64,000 nucleotides of DNA. Origin: Caldilineaceae bacterium (lineage in GTDB: Bacteria; Chloroflexota; Anaerolineae; Caldilineales; Caldilineaceae). Location: the NCBI GenBank assembly GCA_019637645.1, contig JAHBVH010000002.1, positions 121,166-185,165 on the forward strand, given 5' to 3'. A model generated the notes under the pieces. It was not told the origin of the DNA. It saw only the letters and a list, made by a program, of their open reading frames with translations, and ran no database searches. Shown in pieces: positions 53,737 through 63,153 of this stretch; positions within the stretch are counted from its first letter, which is position 1, and each line of letters begins with the position of its first letter. A program made the position numbers and the translations under genes.

Positions 53737-55182
53737 TTAACCACTAAAGGCCGCCCACGCACTGCGGATCGGGCCGTCGAGCAATTGCGGGGCGATGGCC
53801 AGGCTAATGGCGAGGAAAAGGAGCGAGAGGGCCAAGACAATACTGACAACCCGCTCGCGCAACAAGAAACGATTTTGCAGGGGGCCAAAGAGAATGCGCG
53901 TGAGGCGTACAAAGCCCCAGATCGCGCCGACCGAGGCAAAGAGCACAATGGCCGCCGGTCGCCAATCATTTTCGGCAATGATCTGTAAAGCTGTCCAGTG
54001 ACCAGTAAAGCCAGCACTGAGGGGGAAGCCGGTCAATCCCAAGCCACCCAGGAGAAAGGCGGCACTATTCCACGGCAGTCGATTGCCCGCACCCTGCATG
54101 CGGTTGGGGGCCATGCCACCGACATGTTGTTCGAGCGTTGCCAAGCCCGCTGCCGCGGTGAGCATACTGACAATGCGCAGACCAAAGAGGAAGAGCGCCA
54201 GCGGCCAACTGCGCAGGCCAGGAACGGCCAGGATCATCAGGATCAGCCCCCAGTCGTGGAGCGCGGCATAGCCCCATAACCGGCCAGGGTGGCTGGACCC
54301 CGCCGCGGCTAAGCCCCCCCATACCGTTGTCGCCAATCCTGCCCAAGTCATCCACAATTCAAAGGGGCCGACTTGAGCCACAAAGGGGAAAGGATTGATC
54401 ACCCGGAAGAGGAGATGCAAGAGCGAAAGCTGATATAACAAAGTCACCAAGGCTGTGACTACGGGGGGCGCGGATTGGGCGGTGGCTGGTTGGGCGCTAT
54501 GGAGAGGCACGGGCATGAGTAGCAGCAATAAGCCAAAGGTGATCAGCCGCGCGGCCATCACTTCCGCTGAATTATCCTGGGGGTTGAGGGGGATTTGGTC
54601 AATGTACCAATAGGCGACCAGAAAGAGGGGAAAGGCCAACAGGGAAGGCGTCAAGGCCCGTAATGGCCCCGCCGGATTGGTGAGCCGACCGGCTTGCAGA
54701 ATGAAGACCCCAATACAATTCAGTGCTACCAGAAAAAGGGGCACCAAAAAGGGGGGCGCTAACGGCCCCGCGGTCATGAGCGTGACGGCAACATAGCCAG
54801 CTAGCAAGACCAGGGTAAAGGGGACAAAGCTGCGCCCTTGGCTAATCGCGGCGGTGAGCAGAAACGCCCCGGCGGTCATCAAAAAGGCGGTTACCAAGAT
54901 CGGGGCAGCTCCCGGTTGTAGCTGGAAGGTGAATCCCAAACGGACCAGGGGCGCACCAATGTCGAGCACCTCGCCAAAGGCCGGCAACGACATAATCGGC
55001 ATGCTCAGATCGAGCTGGGCGATCCACAAGCCCAGCAACCCCGTAAAGGCGGCTGCGACTAGACTACTGATCAGCTCCCAGCTCCGCAAAAGGTAGGTGA
55101 GGAGCGCCATGAAAATCAAGCCGCCGATCAACACAACGGGCAACGCTAACGGTAAGCTAAAGGCTCCACTTTCAACCATCAT
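53737..55182 (-). CDS. Complex I/Mrp antiporter-like membrane protein, NuoN-like (481 aa)
   Basis: About 12-14 membrane helices are predicted. The pattern resembles NuoN/MrpD-type antiporter-like subunits, with LWGYAALHDWGLILMILA (family HxG region) and LGLTGFPLSAGFTGHWTAL (family GxPxxxGFxGK; here His instead of Lys). It overlaps the start region of the next upstream gene by four bases (ATGA). In the absence of hydrophilic Nuo or Mrp partners it is best called an orphan member of the superfamily. Ion transport is likely but unproven. Confidence 0.65.
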   Translation of the reverse strand: MMVESGAFSLPLALPVVLIGGLIFMALLTYLLRSWELISSLVAAAFTGLLGLWIAQLDLSMPIMSLPAFGEVLDIGAPLVRLGFTFQLQPGAAPILVTAFLMTAGAFLLTAAISQGRSFVPFTLVLLAGYVAVTLMTAGPLAPPFLVPLFLVALNCIGVFILQAGRLTNPAGPLRALTPSLLAFPLFLVAYWYIDQIPLNPQDNSAEVMAARLITFGLLLLLMPVPLHSAQPATAQSAPPVVTALVTLLYQLSLLHLLFRVINPFPFVAQVGPFELWMTWAGLATTVWGGLAAAGSSHPGRLWGYAALHDWGLILMILAVPGLRSWPLALFLFGLRIVSMLTAAAGLATLEQHVGGMAPNRMQGAGNRLPWNSAAFLLGGLGLTGFPLSAGFTGHWTALQIIAENDWRPAAIVLFASVGAIWGFVRLTRILFGPLQNRFLLRERVVSIVLALSLLFLAISLAIAPQLLDGPIRSAWAAFSG

Positions 55183-56024
55183 GAGGCGTTCCTTGGCGCA
55201 ATGGGTGGCTCACCAGACGCTCCTTCCAATGGTGGCGTGGGTTGGGCTTGGGGCGGGAGGGGTAGTCTCCCCGGTTGGGTTTTTCCTGTGTGGGTAGGCA
55301 GCCAGGTCGACAGCGGATGCTCCCGTGGCATGTTCCGTGGGAGCATGGGCAAGGTTGGCAGTGGCGTAGTCGGCGTTGGAAAAACTACGTCGCTGGGCGC
55401 ATCCGCCGCAACCGCCTCGGGTAAACGGGCGGTTAAAATAAGATAGCTACAGGCTAAGGTGCTCAGCAGTTGCACCATTCCAATCAGGACAAAGAGGCGA
55501 AATTCGGGCAAGAGGAGCTGAATAAAGGCTTGGACGGGAATAAGCCAGAGCAACAAGGCCACCCCCGTTGATAGGGGCGCATCGCCCAACCCAAGCATGA
55601 TCAAAGCACAGATGCCCAGCCAGAAGAAGAGCTGGTCCATGGCGGGTGTTACAATGGGCAAGTCGAGGGCCATGGGCAAGAGCCGCCAACAGATGAGCAA
55701 CAACGTCACCGCCAAAGCGCGGACAAGCCACGAGCCAGGCCGCTGATAGGGCAAAGCAAAGCGCACTTGTTGGGCCGAAAGAAAGAGCATGGCAATGCAG
55801 AGTGTCATCACCAACATCTGCACCTGCATCCATTCCAGGTTGACGTTGTAAAGGCGCGTGACCACCACGCTCACCCCTAGCTGAATGATCCAAACTCCAG
55901 CCAGAAAGAGGCGCCAATCCCAGACCAATAGCATGCTGATGGCAATGGCCCCAATGAGCAGAATGCCAAAGCCCGAAGCGAAAAAGTCAAAAGTGGTCAA
56001 CAACCACGTAAGTAAAGCGTCCAT
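55179..56024 (-). CDS. Membrane protein with Pro-rich tail between antiporter-like genes (281 aa)
   Basis: Residues ~1-200 hold about seven membrane helices (LLTTFDFFASGFGILLIGAI, LFLAGVWIIQLGVSVVV, LVMTLCIAMLFLSAQQV, LFFWLGICALIMLGLG). The last ~75 residues are Pro/Thr-rich (PTPTTPLPTLPMLPRNMP and TPPLEGASGEPPIAP), probably a disordered tail. It might play the part of NuoK/MrpC-like small subunits, but no family motif is clear. The start at ATG 56024 lies six bases after the upstream stop. Coupling on both sides implies one complex with its neighbours. Confidence 0.6.
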   Translation of the reverse strand: MDALLTWLLTTFDFFASGFGILLIGAIAISMLLVWDWRLFLAGVWIIQLGVSVVVTRLYNVNLEWMQVQMLVMTLCIAMLFLSAQQVRFALPYQRPGSWLVRALAVTLLLICWRLLPMALDLPIVTPAMDQLFFWLGICALIMLGLGDAPLSTGVALLLWLIPVQAFIQLLLPEFRLFVLIGMVQLLSTLACSYLILTARLPEAVAADAPSDVVFPTPTTPLPTLPMLPRNMPREHPLSTWLPTHTGKTQPGRLPLPPQAQPTPPLEGASGEPPIAPRNAS

Positions 56025-56029
56025 AATGA

Positions 56030-57724
56030 TCAGTGGGTCAACAGATAGCCAATGAGGGCAAAGACCAGCACCCAACCCATGTAGCCTGCACCTTCGACCA
56101 CACGCGTCACATTCCCCCAAAGTTCACTCGTATATTGCAGCACCAACCAGCCGTAGTCAAAGAGCCAATTGAGTTGGATAAAAGCTTGTAGACGGTTGGC
56201 GCTAGCACCGATCCGATGCCAGATCTTGGGCCGTAGCCAAACCAAGCCATAGCCCAGCAGCATAGGCGCAGCAACCGTCAGCCAGATCGCACCTTGCCTG
56301 GCAACGACACTGGGTGGATCACCCAAGGTTGGTGGAATGGCATTGGGCATGCTGGCAATGGCCGCCACTGTCCGTGGCAAAAAGCCTGTGATCGCCAACG
56401 GCAGGCCAAGGGCCACACTCGCCAGCAACAACCGCCCGCGCGCGCCTGGTTGCAATTCAACCGGCTCCGCCCGTTTTACATCTTCCCAACTGCGCAACAG
56501 CGCCGCGATCTGAAAGCTTTGGGCAATGACATAAATCAGAAAGAGCAATTGAACCACGGTACCCGGTGCCCACAAGCGGGCCAAGGATGGTTGTGCTAAA
56601 AAGCCTGGGGTTAACGGCATGCCAGCCAAGGTCAGCGCACCAATGCTGACCGGAATGGCCCAGCCCCAACCACGCCACACCCGCTCCCCAACCAGCCACA
56701 GCCCACCGCCAAGGGCAAAGGCCGTTGTCGGCCAGATCATGGCGCTTGGTCCTTCGTTATAGGTGAGCGCACCCGTGAGCGCCGCGAGCCCTGCTGATGC
56801 AATGAGCACAAAAGAGTGATGATCATTTTCTTCGGTGGCACTCCAGGCCGCAATGGCGCTGCCAAGGAGCATCAAGAGGAAAACGGCAAGGACATCAAGG
56901 CGTAACAAAATGTAGTCGCGACCCAAGCCATAGGTCCAACCCAGCAGCCAGAGGCCACAGAGGGTGGGCACCATATGTTCCAATAACCGTTCTGCAACGC
57001 TGATCGGTCCGTCGCGCTCTGGCAGCAGCCAAATATGAAAAGGATAGACCCCAGCCCGGATCAAAGCGGCCAATGCCAAGAGCAGCACCGATTCGACCGG
57101 CAGCGTGCCATTCTGAAACTCTTGCCCCGGTCCTGTCGGACCGGCAGGCAAGAGCGCGATCAAGAGCAGCATGGCCCCGATCAGACTGAGCCCACGGTGG
57201 TGGCTGGGGGGCGCGGCCGTGGCATCGGCCAACACAAGCGGTCGTGTTGTGCTGCGCAGCAAAATGCAGACATCGAGCAAGACCCACGTCAAAATAGCCG
57301 TGAGCAGATTGCCGCTGCTGACAAAGAGCAGGGCCGCGGCCAACACAGCCAATTGTACAGCTAACGAGTTATGGATCCGCCGCCCTTGTTGGACGTAATC
57401 ACTGTTGAGATCGAGGAGGATCCCTAAGCTGCCCAATAGCAAAACGAGGCCAGCGATATACCAATTCCAGCCATCGCTCAGCCAATAAAGATTAGTGCCC
57501 ACTTGCAGAATGGGCCGCCATGGTAGGCTAAAGGTTGGGATAACGGCGGGTTGTGACCGTAGGAATAGCAAAAGCCAACCAGCCAACGCTGTAAACGACA
57601 AAGCGACGCCCGCGAGCCATGCCGGACGCCGTAGCCAACGCCCAATCACCAGTGCGGTGATTGCGCCCAGCATGAGCAGCAGTGAGGGGCCGATCGGTGA
57701 AATCAGCAAAGAAATAAGTGCCAT
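56030..57724 (-). CDS. Complex I/Mrp antiporter-like membrane protein, NuoL-like (564 aa)
   Basis: About 14 membrane helices are predicted, with the superfamily segment LAALIRAGVYPFHIWLLPERDGPIS split over a helix and loop (usually KxxxxPxHxWLPxA). Arg replaces the expected channel Lys, and the usual WE of the fifth helix reads WVLLD. These changes could alter proton translocation. It is the first gene of a three-gene minus-strand cluster with a NuoN-like protein. No nuoCD, nuoB or mrp partners are in the window. Confidence 0.65.
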   Translation of the reverse strand: MALISLLISPIGPSLLLMLGAITALVIGRWLRRPAWLAGVALSFTALAGWLLLFLRSQPAVIPTFSLPWRPILQVGTNLYWLSDGWNWYIAGLVLLLGSLGILLDLNSDYVQQGRRIHNSLAVQLAVLAAALLFVSSGNLLTAILTWVLLDVCILLRSTTRPLVLADATAAPPSHHRGLSLIGAMLLLIALLPAGPTGPGQEFQNGTLPVESVLLLALAALIRAGVYPFHIWLLPERDGPISVAERLLEHMVPTLCGLWLLGWTYGLGRDYILLRLDVLAVFLLMLLGSAIAAWSATEENDHHSFVLIASAGLAALTGALTYNEGPSAMIWPTTAFALGGGLWLVGERVWRGWGWAIPVSIGALTLAGMPLTPGFLAQPSLARLWAPGTVVQLLFLIYVIAQSFQIAALLRSWEDVKRAEPVELQPGARGRLLLASVALGLPLAITGFLPRTVAAIASMPNAIPPTLGDPPSVVARQGAIWLTVAAPMLLGYGLVWLRPKIWHRIGASANRLQAFIQLNWLFDYGWLVLQYTSELWGNVTRVVEGAGYMGWVLVFALIGYLLTH

Positions 57725-58147
57725 AAGCGTTCAAATTTTAGCATAGAGAGAGAGGAGTAGACAAACCGCGGAGGAGATGGCGGGGGTCGAGACCGTGCAG
57801 TACAGAGAATATGTCAGTAACCCACTGCTGGATGATAACCTTAGGGTTGCGCTCTTGGACAAGCACCGACAGGTCTAGAAAATCTGTCGGCCCCCAGGGG
57901 GCGGCACAATCAGCTGATTTTGCGAATTTGGGGTCAGTCCTATCCTCTTGTACAATGAATGGATAGACATCCGTGTTGGGTTTGATGGACACATGTGCCA
58001 TGACCAAAAAACGCGCGCTCGCCCAGAGAATTTCTAACCGTCAATTTTTAACCTAACTGTACTGTCAATTTCTAACCATCGTTTTGCCATTCCTGTCGTG
58101 GCCCTATCTCTTGTCAAAGACCTCACTGAAGAGGAGAATAAACCGTT
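57725..58147. other. 423-base intergenic region with repeats, no confident gene
   Basis: It lies between the divergent antiporter-like cluster and the small membrane protein gene. CCGACAG and CTGTCGG form an inverted repeat at 57866-57890, and GTCAATTT(C/T)TAACC occurs twice near 58040-58075. A minus-strand frame of ~88 codons (57738-58001) crosses the inverted repeat and has no recognisable domain, so it is not called. Confidence 0.5.
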
Positions 58148-58507
58148 GTGAGTGCTGACCGATCACCAACCCAACCGCCTAGCCCAATCCAATGGGTGGG
58201 AGTGCTCTTTGCCATTGCCAGCAATTTATTGTTGGTGACCGTTGTTGATCTAAGCTTAGCTGGCCGCGTCTTGCCACTTTGGGTGGCGCTGCTCTTCCGC
58301 TTCCTTGCGCCGATCATAGCCGGTGTAGTGACGACATTATATGTAGGGCAGCGCGGTGGTATGCATGCGTTTATCGGCGGGATGATCACCATCCCTCTGT
58401 TGGCGCTGTTGGTTTTTGGGGGAAACTGGCTCAGCGCGTTGCTGGCTGGTGCCCTCTGTGCCTTGGCGGGCGCGGTATGCGAGTTGGTCTTGCGCCAGCG
58501 CAGGTAG
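58148..58507 (+). CDS. Small membrane protein, YrzE/TIGR04086-like (119 aa)
   Basis: Three to four membrane helices fill residues ~15-110 (VGVLFAIASNLLLVTVVDL, LLFRFLAPIIAGVVTTLYVG, GMITIPLLALLVFGGNWLSA, ALLAGALCALAGAVCELVL). A basic C-terminus (RQRR) suggests a cytoplasmic end. Size and topology resemble small membrane proteins such as TIGR04086/YrzE, but the match is loose and the function is unknown. The start is GTG at 58148, 12 bases after GAGGAG, a rather long spacing. The ABC exporter genes follow after a short repeat. Confidence 0.6.
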   Translation: MSADRSPTQPPSPIQWVGVLFAIASNLLLVTVVDLSLAGRVLPLWVALLFRFLAPIIAGVVTTLYVGQRGGMHAFIGGMITIPLLALLVFGGNWLSALLAGALCALAGAVCELVLRQRR

Positions 58508-58528
58508 GCCCCCGCTGTTCTGAAAATA

Positions 58529-58548
58529 GGACGCGTCAATCCGCGTCC
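58529..58548. repeat. GGACGCG...CGCGTCC palindrome
   Basis: GGACGCG-TCAATC-CGCGTCC. CTGAAAATAGGACGCG at its left edge is identical to the edge of the element at 10360-10436. It lies between the small membrane protein and ABC exporter genes. Confidence 0.6.
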
Positions 58549-58628
58549 CCCCAATTTCATGATGATCGATGGTGATTGGGCCGTGAGAAATTCGACTCAC
58601 GGCTTTTGTTTTGGGAGGAAAACGAGTG

Positions 58629-60464
58629 ATGACTATGACAACGCGCAAGCCACCAGATAATATGTATCGACGTATGCTGCACTACGTCCAACCCTATTGG
58701 CGTCAAGTGGTGATTGCCTATGTGTCCATGAGCCTGGCTACCTTGATCAATCTCTTTGTGCCACAGATTATCAAACAGGCAATTGATGAAGGCGTCGCTT
58801 CCCGCAACGCACCTGTCCTCTTCTGGGCGGGTGGGCTGATCTTGGGGATCGCGTTGGTGCGCGGCGTGGCTTCCTTTGGGCAGCGCTACTATGGGGAGTG
58901 GTTGAGCCATCGTGTCGCCTATGATCTGCGCAACCATTTTTATACGCGTGTCCAACATCTGCCCTTTGCCTTTCACGACCAAGCCAAGACCGGCGACCTC
59001 ATGAGCCGGGCCACCGGTGATATCACCGAAACTGAACGCTTTGTCGGTATCGGCCTGATGGATCTGGTGGCAGTCGTAGCCATGATGGTTGGCGTGGTGA
59101 TCGCCATGTTTTTGGAACATGGGCAACTCACCCTATTGACCCTAGCGCCCATGATCGCCTTGGTGGCGGCGGCGATCCACTTTGGTAATTTGATGCACCC
59201 CCTTTTCAAACGCATTCAGGCACAGATGGGGGTGCTTTCGGCGGTGATGCAAGAGAGCATGACGGGCATTGGCGTGGTCAAAGCGTTTGCCCGCGAACCC
59301 TTTGAGTTTGCCAAATTTGACCGTGAGAATGATAAATGGTTTGACCAACGCTACGCTTCGATCAAGCTTTGGGCCATCTACTGGCCCCTCTTTAGCCTGA
59401 TTTTGGCCGTGGCGATCTTTCTGCTGCTCTGGTTTGGCGGACCGCGTACTTTGAGCGGAGAGCTTTCGGTGGGCGCGCTCTTTGCCCTTATCTCCTATGT
59501 CTTGATGCTCAATGGCCCGGTCTTGCGCATTGGCTTTCTGGTCAATATGGCCACCGGTGCGGGTGCCAGCGCCAGCCGGATCTTTGCGATCATTGACACG
59601 CCCAACGAGATCGAAGAAGCACCCCATGCCCAGCCGCTTACCCAGCCGCGGGGCGAAGTCCAGTTTGATCAGGTGAGCTTTGCCTATCAAGCCGGGCGCA
59701 GCATTTTGCAAGAGGTTAGCTTTACGGCCAAGCCGGGCGATGTCGTGGCGCTGATTGGCCCCACGGGCTCGGGTAAATCGACCATAATCAACCTGATTCC
59801 TCGCTTCTATGATCCCAGCCACGGCGCGGTGTTGGTCGATGGGCAAGATGTGCGCCAATTGCAGATTGAGAGTCTGCGTCGCCATATTAGTATTGTGTTA
59901 CAGGATCCTTTTCTCTTTAACGCCACCATTGCCGAGAATATTGCCTATGGTCGTCCCGATGCTCCGCTCGAGGCCATTGTCGCGGCGGCCAAAGCTGCCC
60001 ATGCTCATCCCTTTATCGAAGCTTTTCCCCAAGGCTACGCAACCGAAGTGGGCGAACGGGGTGTGACCTTGAGCGGCGGCCAGAAACAGCGCATTGCCAT
60101 TGCCCGCGCCCTGATCTGTGACCCGCGGATCCTGATCCTGGACGACTCGACCAGCAGCGTGGATACCGAAACCGAGCACCTGATCCAACAGGCGCTCCAC
60201 GTGTTGATGCAGGGGCGCACCACCTTTGTCATTGCCCAGCGGCTGCTCACCCTCAAAAGCGCGGATCAGATCCTCGTGCTCGACCAGGGCCGGATCGTGG
60301 AACGGGGGCGTCACGCCGCGTTGTTGGCTCAAGGGGGGCTTTATCGCCAGATCTACGATCTACAGCTGCGCGACCAGGAAGAGTTTCTGGCGAACCAGGC
60401 AACGCAACCATCGACCCCAACGCGGCCAGCTGTTGTCCCGGCCACGCCCCGCTGGGCTAGTTGA
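58629..60464 (+). CDS. ABC exporter half-transporter with degenerate ATP site (611 aa)
   Basis: A six-helix exporter domain (~20-330) is followed by an ATPase domain. Walker A is GPTGSGKST near residue 376, the signature LSGGQKQR near 481 is intact, but Walker B ends in LILDDSTS (Asp for the catalytic Glu, near 501) and the switch is IAQRL (Gln for His, near 535). This marks the degenerate-site partner of a heterodimeric exporter, as in TM287/288 or BmrCD. ATG 58629 follows GGGAGG. Its partner begins 10 bases downstream. The substrate could be a drug, lipid or peptide. Confidence 0.92.
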   Translation: MTMTTRKPPDNMYRRMLHYVQPYWRQVVIAYVSMSLATLINLFVPQIIKQAIDEGVASRNAPVLFWAGGLILGIALVRGVASFGQRYYGEWLSHRVAYDLRNHFYTRVQHLPFAFHDQAKTGDLMSRATGDITETERFVGIGLMDLVAVVAMMVGVVIAMFLEHGQLTLLTLAPMIALVAAAIHFGNLMHPLFKRIQAQMGVLSAVMQESMTGIGVVKAFAREPFEFAKFDRENDKWFDQRYASIKLWAIYWPLFSLILAVAIFLLLWFGGPRTLSGELSVGALFALISYVLMLNGPVLRIGFLVNMATGAGASASRIFAIIDTPNEIEEAPHAQPLTQPRGEVQFDQVSFAYQAGRSILQEVSFTAKPGDVVALIGPTGSGKSTIINLIPRFYDPSHGAVLVDGQDVRQLQIESLRRHISIVLQDPFLFNATIAENIAYGRPDAPLEAIVAAAKAAHAHPFIEAFPQGYATEVGERGVTLSGGQKQRIAIARALICDPRILILDDSTSSVDTETEHLIQQALHVLMQGRTTFVIAQRLLTLKSADQILVLDQGRIVERGRHAALLAQGGLYRQIYDLQLRDQEEFLANQATQPSTPTRPAVVPATPRWAS

Positions 60465-60474
60465 GGAGTAACCT

Positions 60475-62427
60475 ATGACGATCCAACGACCAAACCAATC
60501 CCCTGCTTTGCTCGATACCCGCTGGGGCCATACTTGGCTCGGTGGCCCCAGGCTCTACAATGAAGCCGCAGAACGCCGCGCCCGTGAGGAGCGGATTCAG
60601 AAGCTGTTACCCCAGGATGAAGAAGATAGTGGTGCCAAGGTCTACGATGCCCGTTTAACGCGTCGCCTCCTGCGCTATCTTATTCCCTATCGCACCCATA
60701 CCCTTTGGGCGGTGGTTCTGATGTCCCTCTCCTCGCTCCTCCACGTGGCGGGACCATGGTTGATCGGACAAGCCATTGATCAGGTGCAGCTCTTCCTCCA
60801 GTCGCCCGCCGGTGCCGAGAGCGCACGCGTGCAAGCTTTGAGCCAACTACAGTGGTGGACGCTGCTCTTTATTGGCGCGGCCCTGGCCGAATGGGGGACC
60901 AACTTGGGGCGTATCCAGTTGATGGCCTATGCCGGCACCAAAGTGGTGGCCGACATGCGCAGTGAACTCTTCCGCCACCTGCACAAGCTATCGCTCAACT
61001 TTCATAACAATTACAGTGTCGGGCGCTTGATGAGCCGCCTGATCAGCGATGTCGGCATTTTGCAGGACTTTGTCACCTGGTCGATCACCGGCTTGGCCCG
61101 CTCGGGTTTTATCTTGGTGGGTACGATCGTGGCTATGCTCCTGCTCAACTGGCAGTTGGCGTTGGTGACCTTTGCCCTGCTCCCGCTCATGCTCTGGCTG
61201 ACAGAGTATTGGCGGGTGCGGGTGCGCACGGCCTATCGCGCCACCCGTATACGGTTGGCCCTGATCAATGGCTACCTCAATGAGTCGATCTCGGGCATTC
61301 GCGTCACCCAGAGCTTTACGCGGGAAGCGCGCAACTTTCGCCACTTCGACGATCTCAACCGCTCCTTTTTTGATGCCAACATTGACGCCACGTGGCTGAT
61401 GGCTATCTTTTTTCCTGGTGTCGATCTGCTGGGCTCGCTAGCCACCGCGTTGGTCATTGGCGTGGGCGGTTGGTTGGTCTTTGGTGACAGCCTCACCGCT
61501 GGCACCTTGGTCGCCTTTGTGCTCTATGTGGATCGCTTCTTCGAGCCCATCCGCGAGTTGGCCCAACGCTACAATACCTTCCAAGCCACCATGACCGGCT
61601 GTGAGCGGGTCTTCCACCTGTTGGATACCGCGCCAGATCTCCAAGACGCGCCCCACGCCTATCCCCTGCCGCCGATTGCGGGACGCGTGGAATTTGAAGA
61701 GGTCGCGTTTTGGTACAAAGCCGACACGCCCGTCCTGCGCAGTATCGACCTTCACGCCGCACCGGGGGAACGGGTGGCCTTGGTGGGCGAAACCGGCGCG
61801 GGGAAGAGCACGGTTATTCGGCTGTTGGCGCGCTTCTTCGACGTGAGTGGCGGCGTTGTTAAGATTGACGGCCACGACATCCGCCAAGTGACCATGGCTA
61901 GCCTGCGTTCCCAACTGGGTATTGTCCTCCAGGATACCTTTCTCTTCAGCGGGCCGCTGCTCGAGAACATCCGCTATGGCCGCCTTGATGCCAGTGATGA
62001 GGAAGTCATCGCCGCAGCCAAAGCCGTGGGCGCGCATGACTTTATCATCAAGCTGCCAGAGGGCTATCAGACTGCGATCGAGGAAAATGGCTCGAATTTG
62101 AGCGTGGGGCAACGCCAGATCCTCTCCTTTGCCCGCGCCCTGCTAGCCGACCCGCGCATCCTCATCCTCGACGAAGCGACCAGCAGCGTCGATACTGCCA
62201 CCGAAAAGGTGATCGACAGCGCCCTCGATCATCTCATGCAAGGGCGCACCAGCTTTGTCATCGCCCACCGCCTGAGTACCATCGTCAACGCCGACAAGAT
62301 TGTCGTCATGGACAAAGGGCAGATCGTCGAACTGGGCAACCACGCCGAGCTGCTAGCCCAGCAAGGCCGGTACTATCACCTCTATACCATGCAGTGGGCC
62401 GCCCAGGAAGAAGCATCTGTCGAATAG
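60475..62427 (+). CDS. ABC exporter half-transporter with consensus ATP site (650 aa)
   Basis: An N-terminal extension of ~60 charged residues precedes six membrane helices (~70-360). The ATPase has Walker A GETGAGKST near residue 438, a deviating signature LSVGQRQ near 541, Walker B LILDEATS with the catalytic Glu near 562, and the switch IAHRL near 596. Its Walker motifs pair with the intact signature of the upstream partner to give one active site. Its altered signature pairs with the partner's defective Walker B. A ribosome site GGAG precedes ATG 60475. Confidence 0.93.
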   Translation: MTIQRPNQSPALLDTRWGHTWLGGPRLYNEAAERRAREERIQKLLPQDEEDSGAKVYDARLTRRLLRYLIPYRTHTLWAVVLMSLSSLLHVAGPWLIGQAIDQVQLFLQSPAGAESARVQALSQLQWWTLLFIGAALAEWGTNLGRIQLMAYAGTKVVADMRSELFRHLHKLSLNFHNNYSVGRLMSRLISDVGILQDFVTWSITGLARSGFILVGTIVAMLLLNWQLALVTFALLPLMLWLTEYWRVRVRTAYRATRIRLALINGYLNESISGIRVTQSFTREARNFRHFDDLNRSFFDANIDATWLMAIFFPGVDLLGSLATALVIGVGGWLVFGDSLTAGTLVAFVLYVDRFFEPIRELAQRYNTFQATMTGCERVFHLLDTAPDLQDAPHAYPLPPIAGRVEFEEVAFWYKADTPVLRSIDLHAAPGERVALVGETGAGKSTVIRLLARFFDVSGGVVKIDGHDIRQVTMASLRSQLGIVLQDTFLFSGPLLENIRYGRLDASDEEVIAAAKAVGAHDFIIKLPEGYQTAIEENGSNLSVGQRQILSFARALLADPRILILDEATSSVDTATEKVIDSALDHLMQGRTSFVIAHRLSTIVNADKIVVMDKGQIVELGNHAELLAQQGRYYHLYTMQWAAQEEASVE

Positions 62428-62431
62428 AAAG

Positions 62432-62516
62432 CTGATTGAAACTTTTTTATCTGCCAGTGGTGGCCTTCATCACATCCGATCACGCGTACAGCAGGAGAAT
62501 CAAAAGTTTCAATCAG
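62432..62516. repeat. Inverted-repeat element with 15-bp arms
   Basis: CTGATTGAAACTTTT (62432-62446) and AAAAGTTTCAATCAG (62502-62516) are perfect complements 55 bases apart. A partial copy of the left end (CTGATTGAAACTT plus TCTGCCAGTGG) recurs at 63429-63458. It lies just after the ABC exporter stop and may be a small mobile element. Confidence 0.7.
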
Positions 62517-62710
62517 TTCACTATTTTTGTGTTACCCTGGTTGGGATGGTGCTCATGATTTCTCTCCTGCTTGGTCGTTGGCGATTTACTTTGCAGCACC
62601 ATTTCCTTTTTGGCAAAATTCTCTCTGCTTTTCCGTAGCGAATTCCTTCTTCACCCCTACGAATCATTAGTTTCATTCAGTTTTTCGATAAAAGCATCTT
62701 GAGGAGAATT

Positions 62711-63142
62711 ATGAGAAAAACGTATATTGCATCTGCCATCCTCATGGTGATTGCCATCGTTATGGCATCTGTGCTTTTTTCCCGAACGTCCATGGGTAAT
62801 GATGATCCAAAGTCTGTTCAGGAGCGTATTCTCTCCGAAGGTCATGTAATTGAGACTTCTGGTCCTAATACAGCTGGAAGCACAATTGTTGTAAATAATA
62901 CGGAGATCGTTCTTCCTAAAGATGTGTATGTTGACTCTTTGATTGTGACAGGCTTCTGCATAGATGTTCCTGCAGATCAATGTCCGCGGCCACCTCTCTA
63001 TTATCTGAAATATACTGGTTCCGATATTGGCATCAGTGTTGGCATTAATGATGGCGTGATTTATCAAGATTCTATTCTTTCGGAGGAAGCGAAGTCTAGA
63101 AACGCTGAAGCTTTTCAATGGCTAATTGAAGCAATCAAGTGA
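62711..63142 (+). CDS. Small exported protein of unknown function (143 aa)
   Basis: A signal-anchor (residues ~1-30, TYIASAILMVIAIVMASVLF) is followed by a soluble domain of ~110 residues with TIVVNNTEIVLPKDVYVDSL, a Cys pair (FCIDVPADQCP) and YTGSDIGISVGIN. It resembles no family I know. ATG 62711 is chosen because of GAGGAG directly upstream; an in-frame TTG lies 12 bases earlier. The region is clearly more AT-rich than the rest of the window, which may indicate recent acquisition. Confidence 0.65.
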   Translation: MRKTYIASAILMVIAIVMASVLFSRTSMGNDDPKSVQERILSEGHVIETSGPNTAGSTIVVNNTEIVLPKDVYVDSLIVTGFCIDVPADQCPRPPLYYLKYTGSDIGISVGINDGVIYQDSILSEEAKSRNAEAFQWLIEAIK

Positions 63143-63153
63143 GGTATTTCCCT

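Noticed and set aside
57738..58001. Minus-strand frame of ~88 codons upstream of the NuoL-like gene
   Set aside because: It crosses an inverted repeat, has no ribosome site and shows no family resemblance. It is kept only as a note in the intergenic entry.
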